Positions 45,583-55,520 of a DNA stretch of 55,520 nucleotides are shown here, piece after piece. The position numbers were made by a program, and so were the translations under genes. The notes under the pieces are model-generated. The model searched no databases and had not been told where the DNA came from. It was given only the letters and a program-made list of their open reading frames with translations. Position 1 is the stretch's first letter, and each line of letters begins with the position of its first letter. The stretch is from CAVSUR01 sp052143655 (GTDB taxonomy: Bacteria > Actinomycetota > Actinomycetes > Streptosporangiales > Streptosporangiaceae). The stretch is taken from assembly GCA_052143655.1 (NCBI GenBank), contig JBKQSL010000081.1, positions 1 to 55,520 of the forward strand. The letters are read 5' to 3'.

Positions 45583-46734
45583 TTAGTTGCGCTCGGCCAG
45601 TGCCGCACTGGCCCCGCCCGAAAGCATCTGATATCCGACCGCAGTACAGGCGGCACCGCCGCTAGTGCAGGCAAGCGCGCTGAGGCCGTCGCGGCCGGTC
45701 TCCTGATCTGTATTCACGCCAGGTGAGGGAGAGGGCACTTGTGTCCACTGAGCGCCGTTCCAGCTGTCCACCAGCGTGTAGTAGGGAAGGACCGGTGGAT
45801 ACGAGTAGGTCCCAACTGCTGTGCAGCTGGTGGCCGACTGGCAGTGAACCGCGTACCAGTCGGCATTGCCGTACGCCGAGCCGCCGCCTTGACCGGGTGT
45901 GCTGAGCATCGACCATTTACTGCCGTCCCATTTTTCGGCGTACTGGTAGTCGCCGTTGCTGCTCGGATCTCCCGCGCCGTTGTATTCGTTGCCGACCGCA
46001 ATGCATCCCGATGACCAGCATGAGATGCCCGTGTCGTGCCAGTAGTTGATGTCGTACTGGTTTTCCAGGATCGGTGTGGGCTGCGTAACCCATTTAGACC
46101 CGCTCAGGCCCATGGCCAGCGCGGATTCGGTCACGCTCTCGTCGGGGGTGGTGAAGCCGACGAGATCTGCGCCGACGGCCTGGCACTTGGCCGCGGATTC
46201 GCACGCCACGCCTGTAAGAGATCCCTGGGGGGCCCCGGAGGTGGACTGGTCAGTCCATTTGCTGCCATTCCACGCCTCGGCAAGCGGGTAGGTGAAGGTG
46301 CTGCTGCTGTGCGACCCGACTGCCTCGCAGCTGGTCGAAGAGGCGCACCTGACGAAGGCCAGGCTGTTATCCGGTGACGGGGTGTTGTATGCCACCTGGC
46401 TGGACCACCTGCTGCCGTTGTACAGCCAGGCCTCGGCCTTGCCCGCACTGGTGGCGCCGACCGCGATGCAGTAGGTGGCCGAGGCGCAGGACACGCTGTC
46501 CAGGCCGTCCGGGATGCCTGCGACTGTGGTCCAGGTGCTGCCGTTCCACTTCATGGACGCAGTGCTGCCAACGGACAGGCAGCCCGATGATGACCAGCAT
46601 GACACCCCGCTCTGACCGCCGATCGCGGGCGTGGCCTGCACCGTCCAGGTGCCGGTGGACGCGCTGGCCGGTACCACGCTGAGCCCGGCGCAGGCCAGTA
46701 CTGCCACCAGCGGCGTCAGATAGCGGATCCTCAT
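45583..46734 (-). CDS. Secreted repeat protein with Cys/Trp motifs
   Basis: Encodes 383 residues from the ATG at 46734 with GGGGGAG eight bases before it. It has a signal peptide (YLTPLVAVLACAGLSVVPAS). About six to seven repeats follow, each with VxCxSxxxCxAVG (for example VSCASATYCIAVG, VACESAAKCQAVG, VHCQSATSCTAVG) and AEAWNGSKW. The regular spacing of ~50 residues suggests a beta-propeller stabilised by disulphides. Its role is unknown; extracellular binding is likely. GC content and codon choice look lower than the flanking genes. Confidence 0.75.
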   Translation of the reverse strand: MRIRYLTPLVAVLACAGLSVVPASASTGTWTVQATPAIGGQSGVSCWSSSGCLSVGSTASMKWNGSTWTTVAGIPDGLDSVSCASATYCIAVGATSAGKAEAWLYNGSRWSSQVAYNTPSPDNSLAFVRCASSTSCEAVGSHSSSTFTYPLAEAWNGSKWTDQSTSGAPQGSLTGVACESAAKCQAVGADLVGFTTPDESVTESALAMGLSGSKWVTQPTPILENQYDINYWHDTGISCWSSGCIAVGNEYNGAGDPSSNGDYQYAEKWDGSKWSMLSTPGQGGGSAYGNADWYAVHCQSATSCTAVGTYSYPPVLPYYTLVDSWNGAQWTQVPSPSPGVNTDQETGRDGLSALACTSGGAACTAVGYQMLSGGASAALAERN

Positions 46735-47096
46735 CACATGCTCCCCCGGCAGTAACGCGCTGCAGGCGGCGCGGTGCGCGTGTCCGTCAATGTGCTGGCA
46801 GTCCGCCAGCGCGACGGCGGAACCATGCTGAGGCGCTGCGCCTGCCCGGCAGTGACTGCCTTAGCCTTCGCAACGATGTTGCGTACTCATCCTCACAGTT
46901 CCCGTCAACCCCGGCAGTGACAATCTATGTGATGTGTGTCATACATCGACGAAACGTAACGAGAGGGTCTCGGCTCTGCTGGGGGCCGCTGCGTCCCGGT
47001 CGGCGGCGTTTGAGGTCCCGGTCGCCTCAGGCGACGTCCGGCGTTCGCCTGTTGAAGGGTGAGCTACGCCGTCCGGCGTTGGAACTGGCCTGGCGG
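46735..47096. promoter_or_regulatory. Upstream region of the secreted repeat gene with a small palindrome
   Basis: Contains CGCAAC-GAT-GTTGCG at 46869-46883, a perfect 6-bp inverted repeat about 135 bases upstream of the start, within an AT-richer patch (to ~46965). Also GATGT-GTGTCAT-ACATC near 46932. No gene with a recognisable product is present. Confidence 0.4.
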
Positions 47097-47315
47097 ATGG
47101 CTGACATGCCGGAGCAGTGCAGGGCACATCACCCCTGGGGGCCGGGGCTGGTATCGTTCGACGGCTGGTCGTGCGCGTGTTCCCCGACCGGCGGGCACCT
47201 GGAGTTGCACTGCCTTTCACCCGGGTGCAAGGAGGTCTGGCAGAAGCCACTGCATGACGGGGTGAAATTGCTGCGGATGACCGGGCTACCGCCGAGGCAG
47301 TGTCCGCAGCGCTGA
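47097..47315 (+). CDS. Small Cys-rich protein, zinc-ribbon-like
   Basis: Encodes 72 residues from an ATG at 47097 or 47106. The body (WSCACSPTGGHLELHCLSPG, then CKEVW) has five Cys and several His spaced like a zinc ribbon. I recall similar short proteins beside mobile elements in actinomycetes but cannot name the family. No strong ribosome site. Confidence 0.45.
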   Translation: MADMPEQCRAHHPWGPGLVSFDGWSCACSPTGGHLELHCLSPGCKEVWQKPLHDGVKLLRMTGLPPRQCPQR

Positions 47316-47398
47316 CTTCGCCCGAACTTGAGGGCACAGCCACGTCACGAGCGCGAGGATGTTCGCAGTGGCAGCAGCAAAGGCGGAGGATTTGATCT

Positions 47399-47800
47399 AT
47401 GCCCAGGTGGACCCTCGAAGAGGAAGCCTCTTACGCGCTCAACTACGGCGTGAGCCGAGATCAGCTCAGCCGGGGAGCCCAGGTCGTCTACGACCAGCTA
47501 GTGACCCAGCGACGGGACAGCGCATCGGACCAGGCAGTGGACCCGGGAGAGGCGGTAGCACCGGCAGCACAAGCCCGGTCGTCACCCGAGGCCAGGGCCC
47601 GGATCCTGGAGATGTTCAAGCGTGGTAACCGCAAGTACGCGCTGCCGTTCGAGCGTGACCGCCTGGCGGTGGCCAGTGTCATGGGCGGCAACTGGGAAGA
47701 GTACGGCCAGATCGTCCTGCAGATGGCCATTCTTGACACGCTCCTATCCATCGAAGAGCTGCTGGCTGCTGATGGGCGAGATGGGCAAGGCGCAGGCTGA
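47399..47800 (+). CDS. Hypothetical helical protein
   Basis: Encodes 133 residues with GGAGG 10 bases before the ATG at 47399. It is mixed charge and helical (MPRWTLEEEASYALNYGVSR; VLQMAILDTLLSIEELLAA), with a disordered middle. No membrane segment, cysteine or known motif. Overlapping frames were set aside because this one has the ribosome site and better composition. Confidence 0.5.
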   Translation: MPRWTLEEEASYALNYGVSRDQLSRGAQVVYDQLVTQRRDSASDQAVDPGEAVAPAAQARSSPEARARILEMFKRGNRKYALPFERDRLAVASVMGGNWEEYGQIVLQMAILDTLLSIEELLAADGRDGQGAG

Positions 47801-47981
47801 GGCTACGTGCAGGCTGTCGTTTAGATCAGTTTCCAAAGAAAACGAAGCCATTACTCGCTAAAGAATCACATCGGGCCACAGCACAACTGGCTCATTTAAG
47901 CTAGCCCATCATGGGTGACCGCGCGGCCGAGGTCGTCCTGGCCGACCACGAGCGGTGGTTACCGTACGGCAGCGACCAAGG
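47801..47981. other. AT-rich gap inside the island
   Basis: The most AT-rich part of the window (47815-47905, including CCAAAGAAAACGAAGCCATT). A short frame from 47911 exists but has no support. It probably holds promoters. Confidence 0.4.
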
Positions 47982-48236
47982 TCAGCCCCAGTTGCTCAGC
48001 GAAGGAAGGTCTGGCGGCCAGGGGTTGAGCAGCTTGCGGTAGAAGCGGCGCTGGTAGACAAGCATGAAGAGCCACCGCCAGCGGCAGACCGCGAGCGCGA
48101 TCCTCTGGCGCCGCCGGGACACGAGCTTCCACGGGCCCATCGGGCTGAAATAACGCCACCACATGTAACCGGCGTTGTCGGTGATCGCCATGTAGTACAG
48201 CCTGGGCCTGGGGCGCAGGTCTTTCTGGTGCCTCAT
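47982..48236 (-). CDS. Small basic Trp/Arg-rich protein, 5' end possibly truncated
   Basis: 84 residues from an ATG at 48236: basic and aromatic (YMAITDNAGYMWWRYFSPMG, then RRRQRIALAVCRWRWLFML). The frame continues upstream with plausible sequence (DPDEPTWTGYVL) up to about 48280, exactly where the P450 C-terminal remnant begins. The gene may therefore have lost its original start in the rearrangement. No family recognised. Confidence 0.4.
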   Translation of the reverse strand: MRHQKDLRPRPRLYYMAITDNAGYMWWRYFSPMGPWKLVSRRRQRIALAVCRWRWLFMLVYQRRFYRKLLNPWPPDLPSLSNWG

Positions 48237-48283
48237 TAGGACGTACCCAGTCCAGGTGGGCTCATCGGGATCAAGCGGCCCCG

Positions 48284-48421
48284 GTCGAGGCGCAGACCGT
48301 GCTGCGGGCCCTCCTCGCGCTGCCGGGGCTGCGCCTCGACCCCGCGCATCCGACGCGGCCGCAGGGACTCGTGTTCCGCAAGCCGCCCGAGCTGCGCGTC
48401 CGATGGGACCCCGCACCGTAA
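48284..48421 (+). pseudogene. Cytochrome P450, 3' fragment
   Basis: The frame reads VEAQTVLRALLALPGLRLDP, then AHPTRPQGLVFRKPPELRVRWDPAP and TAA at 48419. This is the C-terminus of bacterial class I P450s, starting just after the heme-ligand loop. It is in the same direction as the 5' fragment and would continue it. Between them about 37 residues, including the heme Cys, are absent. Confidence 0.8.
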
Positions 48422-48696
48422 GCCTGAACCGGGCCCGGGCTGCCAGCGGGCTGATGCGGCGGAGCCTGTTGCGCCGGCACCACCGGGGACTTATCGTTCT
48501 TCTGTCCGAGCGGGTCGACGTCACGATCGTGAACCTGTCGGTGCTCAAGAACGGCCGGGCCCGGGCCGTCAGGTTCTCTACGCTGGCCCGGCTCTGCGCG
48601 GCGCTGGGCTGCCAGCCCGGCGACCTGCTGAGCTGCCAGCCCGGTCCCGGCCGCGACGGCGCCGCCGGCCCGGACGGCCCGCCGGGACCGGCGTAG
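48403..48696 (+). CDS. XRE-family (Cro/CI-type) helix-turn-helix protein
   Basis: 97 residues if the ATG at 48403 (inside the P450 tail) is used; an ATG at 48454 would give 80. The HTH is VDVTIVNLSVLKNGRARAVR followed by FSTLARLCAALGCQPGDLLS, a classic short XRE domain. The first helix is atypical (RGLIVLLSERVD for the usual MSxxELAERVG), so it may be partly degraded. A Pro/Gly tail ends it. Confidence 0.65.
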   Translation: MGPRTVSLNRARAASGLMRRSLLRRHHRGLIVLLSERVDVTIVNLSVLKNGRARAVRFSTLARLCAALGCQPGDLLSCQPGPGRDGAAGPDGPPGPA

Positions 48697-48731
48697 GGAC
48701 GGCCCGCCGGGACCGGCGTAGCATTGACATA

Positions 48732-49562
48732 GTGACCGGTGTTTTCGCGTGGGACGAGACGCTGTACGCGGGAAGTGCCGCCTACTACGCGCAGGGCCGG
48801 CTGCCCTACCCGCGCGAGCTCGCGGCCGCGCTGCGCGACGCGCTGGGCCTCGACGGCACCGGCCGCCTGCTGGACGTCGGCTGCGGGCCCGGCTCGCTGA
48901 CGCTGCCACTGGCCCCGCTGTTCGCGGCGGTGACCGGGATCGACCCTGACCGCGGCATGATCGAGCAGGCGGCCGCGACGGCGATCGCCACGGGCGTGCC
49001 CAGCATCAGCTGGTACCCGATGTGCGCCGAGGACCTGCCCGGCAAGCTCGGCCGGTTCCGCGTGGTCACCTTCGGCCAGTCGTTCCACTGGGTCGATCAG
49101 CCCAGGGTCGCGGCCGCGGTGCGGCGGATGCTGCTGCCAGCCGGGGGCGCGTGCGTGATCGTGGACGGCACCACGCATGAAGGCGCCGCCGGGCCGGCTG
49201 ACGGGCCGCCGCGGCCGCCGCGCGAGCAGATCCGCGCCCTGGTCGGCGGCTACCTGGGCCCGCAGCGGCGAGCCGGCCTCGGGTTCTTCGCCGCAGATCC
49301 CGACGACCGCGATGGCGTCCTGCGCGCCGCGGGGCTCCGCGGCCCCGCGCGGATCACGGTCAGCACGGGCACCGTGCACGCGCGGACCGAGGACCAGGTG
49401 GTGGCCTCGGTGTTCTCGCTGTCGAGCGCCGCGCCGCACCTGTTCGGCGACCGGCTCGGCGAGTTCGAGCGGGACCTGCGGGACCTGCTGCGCCTGACCT
49501 CGCCGGACGGCCGGTTCAGCGAGCGGCTCGGGGACATCAGCGCGGACATCTGGCGCCCGTAG
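48732..49562 (+). CDS. Class I SAM-dependent methyltransferase
   Basis: Encodes 276 residues from a GTG at 48732. Motif I is LLDVGCGPGSLTLPLAPLFA, with GIDPD as the acidic strand end, and VVTFGQSFHWVDQ as the catalytic-loop equivalent of Methyltransf_11. The C-terminal third, about 130 residues, is variable. It is convergent with glgB. Substrate unknown. Confidence 0.85.
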   Translation: MTGVFAWDETLYAGSAAYYAQGRLPYPRELAAALRDALGLDGTGRLLDVGCGPGSLTLPLAPLFAAVTGIDPDRGMIEQAAATAIATGVPSISWYPMCAEDLPGKLGRFRVVTFGQSFHWVDQPRVAAAVRRMLLPAGGACVIVDGTTHEGAAGPADGPPRPPREQIRALVGGYLGPQRRAGLGFFAADPDDRDGVLRAAGLRGPARITVSTGTVHARTEDQVVASVFSLSSAAPHLFGDRLGEFERDLRDLLRLTSPDGRFSERLGDISADIWRP

Positions 49563-49608
49563 ATGCGGGTGGTGGTGACGGCGAGGGACCGGCCGGGTCT
49601 GCCCGTTC

Positions 49609-51801
<2,193 letters not shown>

Positions 51802-51803
51802 GG

Positions 51804-53207
51804 CTAGGCCGCGGCGATGGAGTCGAGCGGGATCGACATCCACGCGGGCCGGTGATGTGCCTCGTAGATCACTTCGTAGACCGCCTTCTCCAGCATCAGG
51901 GCTCGCAGCATGACCGCATCGGCCTTCGGGTCCATCCCGCCGGCCTGGGCATAACCGGCGCAGAATGCGGCCCGGCAGCGAGCCACCCACGCGTCAGCCG
52001 GGCCGCGCAGCCGCTCGGCGTCGGGGTGGCCGAGCAGCCGATGCCGAGCAGCGTAGTCGAAGGACCGCAGCAGGCCGGCGACGTCCCGCAGAGCCGGGGC
52101 GGGCGCCCGGCGGACCTCCAGCGGGACCGCAGGCTCGCCCTCGAAGTCCAGCGCGACCCAGCCGGCCTGCGTCCGCAGCACCTGGCCCAGGTGGTAGTCG
52201 CCATGCACGCGCTGCACCAGCGCCGGCCGACGGGTGGTGACCACCTCCGCGTAGGCGGCGCGCAGCTTGGCCGCGTGCACGGCCAGTTCCGGGACCTCGG
52301 CCACGGCCTGGTCCAGCTTGCCGATCATGTTCTCGCTCAGCCCGGCCAGCGCGGCGGCCGGCAGCGGCGAGGTGCCGAACGCGGTCGCCAGGTCGGCGTG
52401 CATCTCGGCGGTGGCGCGGCCCAGCGCGAGCGCTTCCGCGGCGAAATCCGGCTCGCCCCCGGCTCCCGTCCCGGCCTCGCTCTGCCCGGCGAGCGGCTCG
52501 GTCAGGTAGTCCCGCTCGTAGTTCCCGTGCTGGGCGTACAGCTTGCGGAGGTTGGCGGTAGCCAGCGTCCAGCCGTCGCTGGCGCCGGCGAGGTACTTCG
52601 ACAGCACCGCCAGCAGCACGACCTCGCCGTCCAGCTCGGTCTGGATCCAGCCGAACGGCGGGGCAATCCGGCGGGAGCCGAGCCGGGCGAGCGCATCGGC
52701 CACCTCGAGGTCGGGGTTCACGCCGGGGAACACCCGGCGCAGCACCTTGAGGATGGCGTCCTCGCCGAACACGACGCTGGTGTTGCTCTGCTCGGCACTC
52801 ATCACCCGGCTGCCGGGCCAGCTGCCGACGGCCGTGCCCGGCTCGCGGACAAACCGCAGCGGCCCGGCTTTGCGCCCGGCGGCGATCCCGTCGGGCAGTT
52901 GCCCGCACAGCTGCGGATCGTGCAGGGCGTCATAGGCGGTCAGGCCGTCGCCGGCCGGGCCGATCACCGCGTGCCGCAGCGTGGCGGGCATGTCGGCGCG
53001 CAGGCCGACGAGAACCTGGTACCGTGCCTGCTCCTGGCCGGACGGCACGCCGATGATCAGGTGCCGCAGCGCGGGCTCGCCGCGCACGAGCATGGTGTCG
53101 GACAGTATGGCCAGCTGGCCCGCCGGGTCGTGGTGGCCGCCGTACCAGCGCTGGGCCGGCAGCCAGCGCGCCAGCATCTGCTCGAACGTCATGGCTCCCT
53201 TGCTCAT
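51804..53207 (-). CDS. mak: Maltokinase
   Basis: Encodes 467 residues with the kinase-like fold of Mak/Pep2: VHGDYHLGQVLRT (catalytic loop, with Asp), ALDFEGEPAVPLEVR (metal-binding DFE), and an N-terminal cap (MLARWLPAQRWYGGHH). It phosphorylates maltose to maltose-1-phosphate, the GlgE donor. An in-frame ATG at 53192 with AAGGGAG just before it is an alternative start. It is separated from treS by 411 bases that include a repeat; in many genomes it is fused or adjacent to treS. Confidence 0.95.
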   Translation of the reverse strand: MSKGAMTFEQMLARWLPAQRWYGGHHDPAGQLAILSDTMLVRGEPALRHLIIGVPSGQEQARYQVLVGLRADMPATLRHAVIGPAGDGLTAYDALHDPQLCGQLPDGIAAGRKAGPLRFVREPGTAVGSWPGSRVMSAEQSNTSVVFGEDAILKVLRRVFPGVNPDLEVADALARLGSRRIAPPFGWIQTELDGEVVLLAVLSKYLAGASDGWTLATANLRKLYAQHGNYERDYLTEPLAGQSEAGTGAGGEPDFAAEALALGRATAEMHADLATAFGTSPLPAAALAGLSENMIGKLDQAVAEVPELAVHAAKLRAAYAEVVTTRRPALVQRVHGDYHLGQVLRTQAGWVALDFEGEPAVPLEVRRAPAPALRDVAGLLRSFDYAARHRLLGHPDAERLRGPADAWVARCRAAFCAGYAQAGGMDPKADAVMLRALMLEKAVYEVIYEAHHRPAWMSIPLDSIAAA

Positions 53208-53618
53208 CTCGTCGTGCGCCGCCTGCCCCGACTCGCCGCAGCGGCAGCCGCCGGACTGGGCCGCCGCCGGACCGGGCCGCCGGACCCGGCCGCGCAGCGC
53301 CCGCCGCCCGCTTTCTTAAGCTTGCCCGCAGCGCAGCCCGTTACCCGCAGCGCAGCCCTATGTGCCCGCGGACAGGCCAAGTATTCCGGGCAGGCCGGAA
53401 CCCGTCGGAGCCGGATGGTCGGAGCACGGCCGCAGATAACGGCTTGCTTCGGATCCAAGGGTGTCAGATACGCCTAGCGGCGCGCTAGTGGGAGGTCTAT
53501 CCCCGGGGGGGCGACTCCCCGGGACCCCCCGCCTCGGCGGCACTCGGGCCCGCGGCCCTCGCGGCGCCGACAGGTGCGCGGCGCACCCTCCCGTTGCGGA
53601 CCTGACGACCAAGGATCG
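53208..53618. other. treS-mak gap
   Basis: 411 bases. The repeat copy is at 53501-53592. There are also a tandem CCGCAGCGCAGCC (~53325-53357) and a perfect CTAGCG-GCG-CGCTAG palindrome (53474-53488). No gene. It may contain a separate promoter for mak-glgB. Confidence 0.45.
53501..53592. repeat. G/C-run intergenic repeat, copy 2
   Basis: CCCCGGGGGGGCGACTCCCC, then CGCCTCGGCGGCACTCGGGC, GGCGCCGACAG and GCGCACCCTCCC, in the same orientation and order as 17739-17836. The differences are single substitutions and small indels. Lies in the gap between treS and mak. Confidence 0.85.
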
Positions 53619-55418
<1,800 letters not shown>

Positions 55419-55520
55419 TGGTTCACCACTGCTTACTCCAGCAGGGACTACGGGAAGAACGGTGCTCTGCGTTCATCGTTCCTGTCATGTCGTTACGGTG
55501 AAAACGTGCGCGACCGCAAA

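Noticed and set aside
47911..48042. Short frame from ATG 47911 (MGDRAAEVVLADHERWLPYG)
   Set aside because: The first 20 residues look protein-like, but it has no ribosome site, ends quickly and overlaps another gene. Possibly a remnant, not provable.

Overview
The window is chromosomal DNA from a high-GC actinomycete. The evidence is the gene set: a WhiB1-type iron-sulfur protein beside a PdtaS-type sensor kinase, a SigB/SigF-type sigma factor with an RsbW-like partner, the fused actinobacterial 2-oxoglutarate enzyme Kgd, nickel superoxide dismutase with its maturation protease, a PadR regulator, and the TreS / maltokinase / GlgB part of the GlgE glucan pathway. Third codon positions are almost always G or C, so most long antisense frames are artefacts. 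The sequence does not fix the genus.

Layout. 1-203: right end of an IS200/IS605-type element (3' end of tnpB plus the terminal hairpin). 292-5644: signalling block (pdtaS, whiB1 with a CRP-like palindrome upstream, a lipid kinase, a small membrane protein, rsbW-sigma operon). 5900-6716: divergent sodN/sodX, each followed by a strong hairpin. 6794-11710: APC permease, CGNR zinc-finger protein, MDR oxidoreductase, PadR regulator. 12042-16196: kgd and a DUF6104-like gene. 16486-19817: BlaI-type repressor, nitrilase-fold hydrolase, small membrane protein, GntR regulator, MntP-like protein. 19895-25104: a compact group of two methyltransferases, a terpenoid-cyclase-fold protein and a GT4 glycosyltransferase, next to a doubly frameshifted GDP-mannose 4,6-dehydratase. 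25161-25886: VIT-type transporter. 26197-31863: four-gene peptide/nickel-type ABC importer with a fused double ATPase. 32087-33196: enolase-superfamily enzyme. 33760-39381: tightly coupled histidine-utilisation operon hutU / M20 amidase / hutF / hutI. 39553-42971: flavin reductase, SppA, Nudix-NYN fusion. 42973-48421: a cytochrome P450 gene split in two by about 4.3 kb of small, mostly unrecognised genes. 48403-49562: XRE-type protein and a methyltransferase. 49609-55418: treS, mak, glgB.

How the genes work together. The hut operon carries urocanate to N-formylglutamate by the HutF (deiminase) branch, and an M20-type amidase sits where a HutG deformylase would be expected. The importer reads away from it and could supply small organic nitrogen compounds. 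TreS, Mak and GlgB turn trehalose into maltose-1-phosphate and branch the alpha-glucan; glgE itself would lie outside the window.

The most noteworthy signals are genome decay and rearrangement. There is a P450 split around a cargo island encoding two secreted proteins, one collagen-like and one with repeated Cys/Trp motifs. There is an iron-alcohol-dehydrogenase relic in three frames, a LuxR-type relic directly after hutI, and gmd with two compensating frameshifts and a CTG in place of a start codon. A G/C-run repeat family is found in two intergenic gaps and apparently also inside the M20 amidase coding sequence. Several large perfect palindromes also stand out. No CRISPR array, tRNA or rRNA was seen.
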